Shown here piece by piece: positions 48,301 to 52,965 of a stretch of DNA of 64,000 bases. Origin of the DNA: Heterohyrax brucei (Eukaryota > Chordata > Mammalia > Hyracoidea > Procaviidae); NCBI GenBank assembly GCA_028571685.1, contig CM053152.1, forward strand, positions 20,902,001-20,966,000, read 5' to 3'. Both the position numbers and the translations under genes were made by a program. The notes beneath the pieces were generated by a model that made no database searches, was not told the origin of the DNA, and saw nothing but the letters and a program-made list of their open reading frames with translations. Position 1 is the first letter of the stretch, and each line of letters begins with the position of its first letter.

Positions 48301-50819
48301 AATATTATTAAGTCCTGCTTGAGTATTGAACTTTTCAGCAATAAACAGTGACCATCTTTGTCCACAGTGGTGGATTTTACATAAAAATCTATTTTATCTG
48401 ATATTAGTATTGCCACACCTGCTCTTCTTTGTGTACTGATAGCTTGGTATATACTATTCCATCCTCTAATTTTCAATTTGTTCATATCTTTAAGTCTGAG
48501 GTGTGTTTCTTGTAAGCAATATATAGACGGGTTGTGTCTTTCAATCCAGGATGTCACTCACTGTCTCTTTACTAGAGCATTCAGTCCATTTACATTCAGT
48601 TAATTATTGATAGGTATATGCTTAGTGTCATCATTTTGATGTAATTACTTCGATGTTGATGTTTTCTATATTGCTCTTAAAGTTCTGTTCTGGGGCATTC
48701 TTCTTTACGGTTGTTGTGTCAGTGTTGGTTTTGTGTTCATTGTGACTCCTGTATGGCATTTCCTATTTTGATACAATGCATTGTTAATCTGCTTTATGGC
48801 TATATGTATTACCCCCCTTAACATACTAAGATTAACGCAATTTTAACTACTGCATAACTCTGAAACTTCCTCTACATCTGAAATGACTATAACTACTGTA
48901 GTGCATCCCTCTTTTAATGTGATAGTATTATAGTTGTCATGATATGATCACAGATTCCCTCATTTTAATACTGTAGCTTTGATTGTGTGACTTCCCTAAC
49001 TGATTAGAATTTTGGATGACTTGTCCTGAATTGTCACCTTAAATATACATTTAATAGTTCTGCTTTTCTAAGCAAAGACCTTCTTTCCATATTTCATGTA
49101 ATTCTGGTTTAGTTTTAACGAAGTCTCTAAACTTCTCTCACCATTATATTTGATAGGCAATTTTGCAGGGTAAATAATTCTTGGATGGAAGTTTTTCTTC
49201 TTCAGGGCTTTGAATGTGTCTGTCCACTGTTCTCTAGCCAGCAGTGTTTCTGCAGAGAAGTCAGACAAAAGCCTACAGGGTGTCCCTCAGAGTGTTAGCT
49301 TTGCTCTGAGCATTACTGCCTTCAGAAGCATCTGTTTATGCTTCATCTTATCAAACTTGATTATAGTATGTCTTGGTGTCTTTCTTTTTGGGTCTAACTT
49401 TTGTGGTGTTCAATAAACATGGATACCCATGTTCTCTTTGCTCATAATCTCAGAGATGTTTTCTGTCAGCATCTCTACAGCAATACTGCCATTAATCCCC
49501 CCTTGTTCAGGAACTCCAATTAAACATACATTATTCCTCTTCATGGAGTCCCACATGTTTCTCAATGCTTCTTCATTTTTCTTATTTCTCTTCTCTGATT
49601 TCACCTCATAAATGCTGGTGTAGTTGCTCTGTCTTCAGGGTCACTGAGTCTAACTTCTATAAGTTCATTCCTACTTTTCTGGCTTTGGATTGAATTATCT
49701 AACTCTGTAATTGTGTTACTGATCTGATGTATTTCCGATTGTGGAGTTCCATCAGTTCAAACAGCTTACTAAATTTTTCATTTTGTTTTACGGTATTTTG
49801 TTTAATCTCTGGGGGTGTTCTATATAGAATTCTTTTGTACTCAACCAACAGATTCAGAGAGGCTTCTTCATCTGAGAATTTTTTTGAATCTTTATTTTGA
49901 GAATTTTCTGGAGCATCTGAAGGCTGCTTCTTTAAAAGACTAATCATGGTCTGCTGCTTGCATGCCACCTAGACACTGAATTCTCTGGTACTGGATCTAA
50001 GTGAACTGTTGGTCACCAGCTGTCTCTAATACTCTAGTGATCTGCCCCATGTGGACTCTCTGGGCTGGAAGTCTCTGCTTATTGGGTGGCAAAGAGGCTG
50101 TCCTACTTATGGAGAAACTGGGGGCTGTCAGCCAACCCTACAATGTGAGTCATAGAAGGGTAGGAGGAAAAGATGCCAGGCCTCTCAACAGACAGATCTC
50201 TAGGCAAATGCACAGGTCTCTCAGCCTTAAAAGTAAGTAAACTTCAGTTGTATGCGGAGAGCTGTCCAGGTGTTGAACTACAAGCTGTCCAACGTGCTGG
50301 CTGAAACAGGAAGTCAGAAGCAGCAGACTTGCCTTCCAGCTGATAATGAAAGTAGGTTACCAGGCATTCGCAGAAGCTGCAGTTCTCCAATACAGTGAAA
50401 CAGCAGAAGTGGAGGTCTGATGGCTGCTGGCTCATTTTTGAGAGGAGAAGATTAGTCTGATACTGGTATCTCATCAAATATGCTACGTCCTAGGGCTCCC
50501 CAAATGTTCAGTGCTCCATACAAATATCATCCAGGCCTTAGTTCTCAGAGGGAAATGATGAGACAGGTGTCTACTCTGCCATCTTTTAACAGTCCTCCAC
50601 AATGTATTACCTTAATACAAAAAATTACCATACTCATTAATCCTGGTCCCAAACCCTCCTTTTCACCAAATCCTGCTTCCTCCAACCAACCACCAAACAC
50701 ACACATGCATACAACCACAAGTACTTACATGGGCTCACATCTCTGTATCTGTTTCGATTTCTGTTTTCTGGAAACTTGGCCACTCTATGAGGATAGTCAT
50801 GGGACTCACTTCGAATTTC
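372..50819 (-). CDS. PTPN2: PTPN2 gene, T-cell protein tyrosine phosphatase (5' partial; exons 2-10)
   Basis: The gene encodes a non-receptor tyrosine phosphatase known to act on JAK1/JAK3, STATs, Src-family kinases and receptor kinases such as the insulin receptor. TC48 coding join (minus strand): 50819-50729, 37225-37125, 31542-31444, 27605-27468, 17660-17451, 15547-15395, 10955-10774, 8568-8361. TC45 replaces the last segment with 8568-8467 plus 393-372. All junctions keep frame and have an AG acceptor and GT donor, except the GC donor of exon 3. Catalytic landmarks are present in order: NRYRDV pTyr loop, [15 protein letters not shown] and the QTPDQ Q-loop. Exon 1 is outside the window. 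The spliced structure and intact frame rule out a processed pseudogene. The paralogue PTPN1 (PTP1B) is excluded because the tails and exon 5-8 residues match TC-PTP. Confidence 0.97.
1765..1905 (+). repeat. MIR fragment
   Basis: Matches the MIR core in forward orientation: 'gtctgggcaaggtacttacc' followed by a degenerate 'cagttttcttacttgaaaac' (consensus cagtttcctcatctgtaaaa). Strongly diverged. Confidence 0.6.
1911..2103 (-). repeat. AfroSINE-type SINE (long subtype), reverse
   Basis: Reverse-oriented copy: RTE-like tail 'gttgacttcaactcatgacg' at the left and a tRNA-like head ending 'accacccaaggactcca' at the right. The internal extra segment and 'gctgggtggacttgaacc' mark the longer SINE subtype. 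Confidence 0.75.
3908..4428 (+). mobile_element. RTE (BovB-like) LINE 3' fragment
   Basis: Follows the C-terminal part of the RTE ORF and its 3' end. It passes from 'tggcagtcaagaaatcaaat' through the stretch encoding AFELW-like residues and 'gaatgctcctcagaagcaag', to the tail 'cactatgagttggaattgac'. Multiple frameshifts and stops; 5' truncated. Confidence 0.85.
5245..5375 (+). repeat. MIR fragment
   Basis: Forward MIR 3' half: 'acttgttgtgaggattaaat' and 'gtgcctggcccagaacaaat', close to the consensus bases for this part of the element. Confidence 0.8.
6330..6355 (+). repeat. (ACT/ATT)n microsatellite
   Basis: Short trinucleotide run, mostly ACT with two ATT units. Too short to be notable. 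Confidence 0.85.
6695..6882 (+). repeat. AfroSINE-type SINE, diverged
   Basis: Forward copy: 'aagtgctcagctgccgactg', 'aggctagtggtttaagccca', and tail 'gggtcaccaggagttggaat'. The middle has the 'gatgtggcagtctgcttctg' insert seen in one SINE subtype (compare 43385-43558). Confidence 0.7.
7987..7992 (-). promoter_or_regulatory. Candidate poly(A) signal for the TC48 transcript
   Basis: AATAAA on the minus strand, about 370 nt beyond the TC48 stop. Another AATAAA lies at 7772-7777 and a third at 7366-7371. Use is unproven, and the interval 7993-8360 is best read as TC48 3'UTR. Confidence 0.35.
8361..8568 (-). CDS. PTPN2: PTPN2 exon 9 with TC48 read-through tail and stop
   Basis: The acceptor (ttactcacag) precedes 8568. 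The first base completes the Ser codon split with exon 8 (AG|T), followed by 68 codons and a TAA at 8363-8361. The segment opens with a basic region (RKRIREDRK ... KRKR) that forms the bipartite nuclear localisation signal used by TC45. TC48 continues into about 34 residues starting [10 protein letters not shown], with a hydrophobic stretch around [14 protein letters not shown] that anchors this form at the ER. It would be residues 348-416 if exon 1 encodes 23 residues. Differences from the human tail as I recall it are conservative (for example Val for Ala near the end). Confidence 0.97.
8465..8466 (-). promoter_or_regulatory. PTPN2: Alternative 5' splice site inside exon 9 that makes TC45
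   Basis: On the minus strand the sequence reads AAAAAG|gtggttat, so TC45 exon 9 is 8568-8467 (102 bp). The donor departs from the GTRAGT consensus at +4 and +5 (gtggtt). A weak donor fits a site that is only partly used, with failure giving the TC48 read-through tail. Splicing to the acceptor at 394 restores the Arg codon and gives the expected PRLTDT tail, which supports the call. Confidence 0.88.
9040..9440 (-). mobile_element. Old L1 (L1M-type) 3' fragment
   Basis: In reverse orientation the text follows the 3' end of mammalian L1: the 'sequence ending in a dispensable ATG-poor segment' that includes matches to the conserved tract around 'cagtataatgccttccaaattcatccatgttg' split across diverged bases, and 'caatgctgcaatgagcatg'. 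It is strongly diverged, so it predates the lineage-type L1s elsewhere in the window. Confidence 0.65.
9867..10024 (+). repeat. AfroSINE copy
   Basis: Forward: 'gaaaccctggggacataggg', 'ggttaagtgctatggctgtt', then 'gggttgctatgagttggaat' and a T-rich end. Near full length. Confidence 0.88.
10774..10955 (-). CDS. PTPN2: PTPN2 exon 8, C-terminal regulatory linker
   Basis: 182 bp in phase: 60 codons plus AG of a split Ser codon. The acceptor is cctgcctag and the donor AG|gtgagc. It starts [17 protein letters not shown], the end of the phosphatase fold, then continues into a polar low-complexity linker (about residues 288-347) containing the conserved patches [14 protein letters not shown] and LEEKSES. 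This is the fastest-changing part of the protein: compared with human as I recall it, there are substitutions at several linker positions (such as MSLEEGK and THDTLEEK). It links the catalytic domain to the localisation tail. Confidence 0.97.
11590..12172 (+). mobile_element. RTE (BovB-like) LINE 3' fragment
   Basis: Starts in the RTE ORF at about the 'gaagttgtcagagatttcat' segment and runs to the 3' end 'cacctaacaacaa'. Encodes broken remnants of the RTE C-terminus (for example an IPWTARE-like stretch). Several deletions. Confidence 0.85.
13968..14128 (+). repeat. AfroSINE copy with target-site duplication
   Basis: Forward SINE from 'ggaaaccttggtagcctagt' to 'gtgtgtttgggtt'. Flanked by perfect 11-bp direct repeats ctgtatcaaga at 13957-13967 and 14129-14139, as expected from LINE-driven insertion. 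Confidence 0.92.
14141..14272 (+). repeat. AfroSINE copy with internal deletion
   Basis: Begins one base after the right target duplication of the preceding SINE: 'ggggccctggtgacacagag' to 'aatggggtttggtgcttgtt'. The middle (the B-box region) is missing. Confidence 0.85.
15395..15547 (-). CDS. PTPN2: PTPN2 exon 7, Q-loop exon of the phosphatase domain
   Basis: 153 bp, exactly 51 codons, between acceptor tttcttgcag and donor CAG|gtaaac. It encodes [10 protein letters not shown] through KGDSDIQ (about residues 237-287). The segment [10 protein letters not shown] carries the Q-loop glutamine that positions the hydrolytic water in PTP1B-class enzymes. Substitutions relative to human as I recall it (Asn for Asp in MEKGND, Glu for Gln in IKEV, Phe for Cys in AKFIKG) are all outside catalytic positions; AKFI matches PTP1B. 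Confidence 0.98.
15548..17450 (-). other. PTPN2: PTPN2 intron 6
   Basis: A 1.9 kb intron with donor TTG|gtaagt and acceptor tttcttgcag. It holds a MIR fragment at about 16972-17130. I see nothing else to name; the open frames here are chance. Confidence 0.93.
16972..17130 (-). repeat. MIR fragment
   Basis: Reads as reverse-complement MIR: 'catttactgagtgctta', then a degenerate 'taaataaggaagcc' in place of the common gaggaaactgag core. Diverged and old. Confidence 0.6.
17451..17660 (-). CDS. PTPN2: PTPN2 exon 6, catalytic core (WPD loop and P-loop)
   Basis: 210 bp, 70 codons, between acceptor cactttgtag and donor TTG|gtaagt. It encodes [15 protein letters not shown] onward (about residues 167-236). 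It contains WPDFG, whose Asp is the general acid, and [10 protein letters not shown], the phosphatase signature with nucleophilic Cys and transition-state Arg. With a 23-residue exon 1 these become Asp183 and Cys217, one above the human Asp182/Cys216. All catalytic residues are intact, so the enzyme should be active. Confidence 0.99.
17845..18012 (-). repeat. AfroSINE copy, reverse
   Basis: Reverse: 'tgactcacagggaccctata' at the tail end, 'gtttccaaggagtggatg' in the middle, and 'cttcagagctcc' at the head. Confidence 0.82.
18032..18235 (-). repeat. MIR fragment
   Basis: Reverse MIR: 'ccagataagaaaaccgaggc', 'aatgtgcctaaggccataca', and a head-side end at 'gggttctcaacc'. Confidence 0.75.
18411..18564 (-). 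repeat. AfroSINE copy, reverse
   Basis: Reverse: 'actgccgtcgagttgattct' tail, 'gaccttttggttagcagatc', and 'ccatcaaggtttcc' head. Forms a head-to-head inverted pair with the next SINE. Confidence 0.9.
18586..18748 (+). repeat. AfroSINE copy
   Basis: Forward: 'aaacctggtagtttaatagc', 'accaaaaggtcggcagttca', 'gggtcactgtgagtcagaga', and a T-rich tail. Confidence 0.9.
18752..18910 (+). repeat. AfroSINE copy
   Basis: Forward, directly after the previous copy: 'ggaactctgaatgtacagta', 'ttggtggttcgaattcacct', and 'gggttactatgaatgggaat'. Confidence 0.9.
19715..19992 (+). mobile_element. Old L1 3' fragment
   Basis: Forward old-L1 3' end: 'gactccatttatgggatatt', 'gagtggctgccacaggctgg', 'ctgatacggtggtcacaaaa', then 'aatagaattcactgtatt' and an A-rich end. 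Contains a short (GT)n run near 19851. Confidence 0.55.
20151..20325 (+). repeat. AfroSINE copy
   Basis: Forward full-length copy: 'ggaaaccctggtggcacagt' to 'atgggcttggtttttggtt'. Flanked by a near-perfect duplication, gattccagg (20141-20149) and gactccagg (20328-20336). Confidence 0.92.
21575..21731 (-). repeat. AfroSINE copy, reverse
   Basis: Reverse: 'gctgtcaagtagaatccgac', 'gaccttctggttagcagata', and 'cgcaaccagggtttcc'. Confidence 0.92.
21766..21860 (-). repeat. AfroSINE fragment, reverse
   Basis: Middle portion only: 'agaagtgccccatagagttt', 'ggctggtggattcaactgct', then 'tttggttagcatctg'. Both ends are missing. Confidence 0.8.
22187..23655 (+). mobile_element. L1 5' end: G-rich start, 5'UTR with two monomers, start of ORF1
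   Basis: Begins with a run of 12 G followed by 'cagagtcaagatggaagatt', the typical mammalian L1 5' start. The 5'UTR runs to about 23240 and contains a tandem 256-bp-period repeat. An ORF1-like frame starts at 23244 ([11 protein letters not shown]..., with [14 protein letters not shown] and NEKLSKLF) and is cut by a stop at 23490; coiled-coil-coding sequence continues to about 23655 in other frames. The rest of ORF1 and ORF2 is absent. Confidence 0.85.
22541..23024 (+). repeat. Two tandem monomers (period 256 bp) in an L1 5'UTR
   Basis: Segments 22541-22768 and 22797-23024 align base for base at an offset of exactly 256 at both ends. Examples are ggactctgtgcatctc against ggactttgtgcatctc, and cagtgtcgcct at both right ends. 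A linker of about 28 bp separates them. The offset is not a multiple of three, so the same peptide appears in two frames. Confidence 0.9.
24042..24179 (-). repeat. AfroSINE long-subtype copy, reverse, diverged
   Basis: Reverse: 'agttgaactcaactcatggc', 'ggggttttcaatggctgtga', and 'gtgctccaccaagggactcc'. Confidence 0.75.
24430..24572 (+). mobile_element. L1 3' end fragment with A-rich tail
   Basis: 'gacatgtatagaacagaaga' to 'cacaaaaaaagataaaaatt' matches the 3' ends of the L1 copies at 42060-42204 and 62240-62370. It lies 0.8 kb downstream of the L1 5' part at 22187-23655 in the same orientation. It could be the other end of one internally deleted element, but the intervening DNA is not L1-like and contains a SINE. 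Confidence 0.75.
25190..25400 (-). repeat. MIR fragment
   Basis: Reverse MIR: 'attatccccattttgtagat', 'cccaaatcacacagtcagga', and 'gttctatgctcttagcc'. Confidence 0.8.
25690..25830 (+). repeat. MIR fragment
   Basis: Forward MIR, diverged: 'gttctgttctgttacttatt', 'agtaatctaggtaaaactcc', then 'gataataagaatatttaatc'. Confidence 0.5.
26036..26210 (+). repeat. AfroSINE copy
   Basis: Forward: 'ggggctgtggtggcactgcg', 'gctatggctgctaaccaaaa', and 'tctgtcctatagggtagttt' with a small insertion before 'gagctggaatcaacg'. Confidence 0.92.
26915..27135 (-). repeat. MIR fragment
   Basis: Reverse MIR: 'tttgatcctacaacagccct', 'cccacattttaaagtggaag', and 'agagctggatttgaatacag'. Confidence 0.75.
27468..27605 (-). 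CDS. PTPN2: PTPN2 exon 5, phosphatase domain
   Basis: 138 bp, 46 codons, between acceptor aaatttag and donor AAT|gtaaga. It encodes [15 protein letters not shown] onward to QLENIN (about residues 121-166), the central beta-sheet segment ahead of the WPD loop. Human and mouse TC-PTP, as I remember them, read WPTDD here, so this copy has one more residue (Lys). The paralogue PTP1B also has WPxKxx with the longer spacing, so the extra codon may be ancestral. [10 protein letters not shown] is unchanged. Confidence 0.97.
28315..28442 (-). repeat. AfroSINE copy, reverse, internally shortened
   Basis: Reverse: 'tttgattcacagcaacccta', 'aggaccagctggtggactgg', and 'actgcaccaccagggct'. The A-box region is shortened. 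Confidence 0.88.
28456..28607 (-). repeat. AfroSINE copy, reverse
   Basis: Immediately next to the previous copy: 'cagtcgattctgactcacag', 'gagtgcctggtggatttgaa', and 'atgccaccactgtttcc'. The two form a same-orientation tandem pair. Confidence 0.88.
30622..30757 (-). repeat. AfroSINE copy, reverse, diverged
   Basis: Reverse: 'caatttcaacttataacaac', 'cttataggacagaacagaat', and 'taactgtaccactagagacc'. Confidence 0.75.
31270..31321 (-). repeat. AfroSINE 3' tail fragment, reverse
   Basis: Only the RTE-like tail: 'cccaaacccatgctgtcaag' then 'tcaattccaactcatagcaa'. It lies about 120 bp downstream of the exon 4 donor. Confidence 0.75.
31444..31542 (-). CDS. PTPN2: PTPN2 exon 4, phosphatase domain
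   Basis: 99 bp, 33 codons, between acceptor gttcttacag and donor TCG|gtgagt. It encodes [17 protein letters not shown] to VVEKES (about residues 88-120), a conserved core of the PTP fold near the active-site rim. It differs from human as I recall it by Val for Ile in LNRVVEKES. The upstream intron is the GC-AG intron described below. Confidence 0.98.
32612..33145 (-). mobile_element. RTE (BovB-like) LINE 3' fragment, reverse
   Basis: Reverse RTE 3' end and C-terminal ORF: 'ttggttccgattcatagtca' tail, 'gaccaagcatgatgttc'-like motif at 'taccaagcatgatgttct', 'ttcaaaggcatcaattcttc', and 'tcactgtccagcttttgtat'. Several stops. Confidence 0.82.
33205..33262 (+). repeat. MIR 3' fragment
   Basis: 'ccctggcacacagtagatgt' followed by 'tcaataagtattatttgaat' is the 3' end of MIR. 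Confidence 0.6.
33590..34085 (-). mobile_element. L1 3'UTR fragment, reverse
   Basis: Opens with T-rich sequence and 'actttattgtactttacgtg' (reverse of a 3' end with poly(A) signal). It passes 'ccctctaccctctcatctgg' and 'gtctgaagagctggtttcag', and ends 'ggctgggtaccatctaga', the mirror of the 'gatggtgcccggccaccac' 3'UTR segment seen at 41710. 5' truncated. Confidence 0.72.
34666..34866. repeat. Tandem duplication of about 100 bp
   Basis: Two copies, 34666-34760 and 34762-34866. Shared blocks include aaacgggtatgtagtagga and aatgcacaaaa. The offset is 96 bp at the left block and 106 bp at the right block because of indels. Confidence 0.88.
34989..36010 (-). mobile_element. RTE (BovB-like) LINE fragment, reverse, split by an L1 tail
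   Basis: Reverse RTE. 3' end at 34989 ('ttgttgttaggtgtcctgga'). The ORF region encodes remnants such as EVVKDFILL and KEDRRIDV. It is interrupted at about 35614 by an L1 3' end and resumes near 35843 ('gatgttcatcagtaagtgtt', 'gtatcatcttcataatgcag'). The frame is broken. Confidence 0.85.
35614..35842 (-). mobile_element. L1 3' end inserted into an RTE copy
   Basis: Starts with a T run (reverse poly(A)), then 'aaatgactgagtgaaaatgt', 'gcccacctatatgcagctcc' and 'gaaagaggtcagcaggacga', the reverse of the L1 3' end at 42000-42204. A probable target duplication is tgaaggcactg before and tgaaggctatg after. Confidence 0.85.
36245..36408 (-). repeat. AfroSINE copy, reverse
   Basis: Reverse: 'gccatcgagttgggtctgac', 'ccaaggagcgcttggcaaat', and 'ttatggcacgacggttttt'. 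Confidence 0.9.
37123..37124 (-). promoter_or_regulatory. PTPN2: Non-canonical GC 5' splice site of intron 3
   Basis: The minus strand reads ACACAG|gcaagtga. Apart from the C at +2 it matches the consensus CAG|GTAAGT perfectly, which is the usual context for functional GC-AG introns. Confidence 0.92.
37125..37225 (-). CDS. PTPN2: PTPN2 exon 3, phosphatase domain
   Basis: 101 bp: AT completes the Tyr codon begun in exon 2, then 33 codons (residues 54-87). It encodes the segment from DHSRVKLQN through NDYINASLV to SYILTQ. The acceptor is tctactttcag. The donor is CAG|gcaagt. Using this GC site joins exactly to GPLPNT of exon 4; no in-frame GT alternative nearby gives the conserved junction. 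One difference from human as I recall it is Thr for Ala in QNTEND. Confidence 0.97.
38960..39666 (+). mobile_element. LTR of an endogenous retrovirus (ERVL-like), with a primer-binding-site remnant
   Basis: The left part shows short imperfect direct repeats ('gggattggttagtctacc', 'gaggattggtcagttcatgg'), as in U3 regions. A poly(A)-type AATAAA lies in 'ttccctaataaaccacaa' at about 39550. At 39652-39666 'tggtgtctgagatgg' resembles a tRNA-Leu primer binding site, as used by ERVL-class elements. No gag or pol sequence follows, so it is a solo or truncated LTR. Left boundary uncertain. Confidence 0.5.
39810..39914 (-). mobile_element. RTE 3' end fragment, reverse
   Basis: 'ttgttgttagttgctgtcaa', 'ttcagactcacagcaatcct', then 'cccattactgcagccactc'. 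Only the last 100 bp or so of the element. Confidence 0.8.
40008..40612 (+). mobile_element. RTE copy with 5' end joined directly to 3' end
   Basis: 40020-40150 follows the RTE 5' end ('gtctgtcagcctgtcgtaat', 'gtgctgggagc'-like segment at 'gatgctgggagctattcaac', 'gggtcacccacggcagacaa'). From about 40152 the text is the RTE C-terminal ORF ('tgttgaaaagcaaagatatc') and runs to the 3' end 'cacccaataacaac'. The endonuclease and most of the reverse transcriptase are missing. Confidence 0.78.
40797..42440 (+). mobile_element. LTR-like element (MaLR/MLT-like structure), split by an L1
   Basis: Left part 40797-41014 ('gtcatggactgaactgtgtt' to 'aagaaagcagcacc'); right part 42205-42440 ('gaaagcagcaccgagagcag' to 'ctactagatgactaagac'). 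Together they align with the uninterrupted copy at 54992-55506. The split is caused by the L1 described separately. Confidence 0.72.
41015..42204 (+). mobile_element. 5'-truncated L1 inserted in the LTR-like element
   Basis: Begins in the end of ORF2 ('aaaaagatggaatcaaccca', 'aacaacagaagaatggatag', 'tatactcaatggagcactat'). It continues into a 3'UTR of about 1 kb ('gatggtgcccggccaccacc') and ends in an A run at 42191-42203. Flanked by gaaagcagcacc at 41003-41014 and 42205-42216. Confidence 0.9.
42788..43010 (+). mobile_element. RTE 5' end fragment
   Basis: 'tctgtctgtcagtttgtaat', 'atactagcagggtcgcatgg', then a diverged stretch. It resembles the 5' end at 40020-40150 and lacks any ORF. Confidence 0.55.
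43385..43558 (+). repeat. AfroSINE-type SINE, subtype with insert
   Basis: Forward: 'aggagtcctagtgatgcagt', 'ggtcagtggtttgaacccac', the insert 'gacgtggcagtctgttactg', and 'tctgttctatagggtcacaa'. Confidence 0.82.
44706..50598 (-). mobile_element. Near full-length L1, same strand as PTPN2, ORFs broken
   Basis: About 5.9 kb. The 5' end at 50598 reads (minus) 'aaaagatggcagagtagaca'; 5'UTR to 49969; ORF1 from 49968 (MACKQQTM..., [13 protein letters not shown]) broken by frameshifts down to about 49068. ORF2 endonuclease (YCLQETHL) is near 48557-48177, reverse transcriptase around 47129-46560, and C-terminus to about 45000. The RT active-site motif at 46569-46580 reads FADG instead of FADD. The 3'UTR is only about 200 nt with AATAAA near 44745 and an A-rich tail. 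Many stops and frameshifts, so not active. Confidence 0.92.
50729..50819 (-). CDS. PTPN2: PTPN2 exon 2, pTyr-loop exon
   Basis: 91 bp: 30 codons plus the first base of a split Tyr codon (about residues 24-53). The acceptor is gttattttaag and the donor CAT|gtaagt. It encodes [16 protein letters not shown] to [14 protein letters not shown] holds the tyrosine that stacks on the substrate phosphotyrosine ring. Ser replaces human Asn in EIRSES (from memory). Upstream the next exon should supply the start codon. Confidence 0.97.
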
Positions 50820-50904
50820 CTTAAAATAACAAAGATATATTTCAATATTCTTATATTTCACATAGCAAGACAGATACTTTCCCAGCCAGCATAAACTGAT
50901 ATTG

Positions 50905-51120
50905 AGTACCCATGCTATACTAAGTACTATGTAATGCATTTTTGTTTATATACATCATCACATCTAACCCTCACAGCAATAATACGCAAGATAACCTCCT
51001 CCATTTAATATTCCAGAGATTATAGGCTTTAAGAGATTAAATGATCTGCCAATGGTCATTAAACTAATTAAGTGACAGGCCCCAAGAGTGAACCAAGGTC
51101 CCACAGGCATCAGAGTCTGT
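50905..51120 (-). repeat. MIR fragment
   Basis: Reverse MIR: 'ctaaccctcacagcaataat', 'gattaaatgatctgccaatg', and 'gaaccaaggtcccacagg'. It lies about 90 bp upstream of exon 2. Confidence 0.65.
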
Positions 51121-51402
51121 GTGTTTTTATTGTCAGTTACACTAGACTCGACGGCACTTGGCTTGGCACACTATATTCAACACCAATAAGGTAACATTAA
51201 AATACTTCCATAACAGAATCAATGGTGTATCTAGCACAACCCGGTTTTAACCACCAAATAAAACATTATTTTCCTATGGTTAACCCCATCTCTTAAGGTT
51301 AACCACATGATATACACATTCCTGATGGGACTTATTATATTCAGCTAAGTTTTGAAGTTTCTTATCTTGAAATTTTTATCTATTTCATCTCCATGCCTCA
51401 TA

Positions 51403-51619
51403 ACCCAAACAACCCAAATCAGTTGCCACAGAACTGATTGCAACTCATGGTGACCCCATGTGATTCAGAGTAGCAATGCTCTCCATAGTGTTTCCCATAG
51501 CCATCATCTTTTGGAAGTACATCACTAGGGCTTTGTTTTGAGGCACTGCTGGGTGGATTTTAACCACCCAATGTTTGGTTAGTAGTTGTGCACTTAACTG
51601 TGCACCACCCAGAGACTCC
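51403..51619 (-). repeat. AfroSINE long-subtype copy, reverse
   Basis: Reverse: 'gaactgattgcaactcatgg', 'gctgggtggattttaaccac', 'aatgtttggttagtagttgt', and 'caccacccagagactcc'. A short SINE tail remnant ('actcgacggcacttggc') is also visible near 51148. Confidence 0.85.
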
Positions 51620-52315
51620 TCCATCCTTCTATTAATTTTTTGAGCCAGAAAAATCTTTGAGACTTATTTCTGGAGCCGTCTATGCTTAGCTACAACGACC
51701 AGGTGTGAGGTTCATTTTAGGACTGTGAAAGTTCTCTATATTCCACAATGGAAGAAATTCTAGAAGGGCACATCCACAGCTAAGCACTGAGCTACCTGTT
51801 CAGGTTTTATTTCTGAAATGAGAAATTATTCTAAGAATTCACGTAAAAATATAGACATAAAACAAAGGTATGTTCTAACAGTAAAAGCTGAGTCAGGCTT
51901 TTGCTCATGAGACCGCATATGAGAAATTCACTTTAAAAGTTAGATTTCAGAGTGTTTTACAAATTAAGCATAAAATGATTCATTTCCTGATAAATGTACT
52001 ACAAACTCCCTCTATCACCGTCCATCACTGCCCTCACCCAGTCTAGGACAGGTGCCTTCTATTTCATATCACATCTTTATTCGCTTGGCCTACTGTAAAA
52101 ATCCTCAGTGAATGTTATAAAAATTAAATGCCACCTAATTTCAAAGAAACAAAGGCAATTATCAATTCCCACAGTAAAGGGATTATGTAGTAAGTCCCTT
52201 CTAGCCAGCCTTTGTGACTCCCACACAATGACTGGATAGGACTATGCAAACAAAAGTGTTTGTGGCCCACCACAGGGATTAAATAGTTTGCTGCTAATAC
52301 AGTATATGAAACCCG

Positions 52316-52965
52316 TGATGGTTATGTGTCAACTTGGCTGGGCCATGATTTTCATCGGTTTGGCAGTTACATAAAAACATAGTCATCCTCCGTTTTGTGG
52401 TCTGATGTAATCTTCCTCCATTTTGTGATATGCTACAAATCCCAGCCTCTGTGCCAGTGGTGTAATCCCACTTGGGAGTGAGTTGTCTGTTATATTAATG
52501 AGACAAGATAGGCTGGGATATATCTTGAGTCATTGCCTTACTAGAGGGTGTGACTCAAGTCACTACCCTTTCTGCAGGTACCACTCTTAATCAAGTCATA
52601 CCTTTGCGCAACTGTGCTGAAGGGGAGTTTCCTTGAGTGTATGGTGTGCACCCACTATGAATATGTAAACTTGGTCAAATTTCTCTCTTGTTCAGGATCT
52701 TGCATCCAGCTCTTCATCATTTGACCTCCAAGTTCTTAGCATTTGGGTCACTAGCCTACCATCTGACCTGATTTGACAGCTTCCACAGCCTTGTTAGCCA
52801 GCAGCCTGTCACATTATCTGACGGTTTTGCTTTGACAGACCCTGCAACCCATAAGTCTGTAGACAACCTCCAGTTAAATGATGTGGGAGACTCACTAGCC
52901 TCAGAACTGTGTGTAGTATTTCCTTGACAGTCTGTGAGTGCTGGGAGATGTTGCAGAGAACTACA
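52316..52965 (+). mobile_element. LTR-like repeat
   Basis: Begins 'gtgatggttatgtgtcaact' then 'tggctgggccatgattttca', a start shared by a group of mammalian LTR-type repeats. It then has a long stretch with repeated 'agcctgtcacattatctgac'-type phrases. No coding part. Family assignment is from memory and weak; right boundary uncertain. Confidence 0.45.

Larger units (their letters stand above)
37226..50728 (-). other. PTPN2: PTPN2 intron 2
   Basis: A 13.5 kb intron with donor CAT|gtaagt and acceptor tctactttcag. It carries an LTR (38960-39650), RTE pieces (39810-39914, 40008-40612, 42788-43010), an LTR-like element (40797-42440) split by an L1 3' fragment (41015-42204), a SINE (43385-43558) and a near full-length sense L1 (44706-50598). 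Nothing is recognised in 37230-38950 or 43560-44700, apart from a doubtful MIR trace near 44170. Confidence 0.93.

Noticed and set aside
50480-50824. 114-residue plus-strand frame over exon 2
   Set aside because: Antisense shadow of PTPN2 exon 2, with its other end in the L1 5'UTR.
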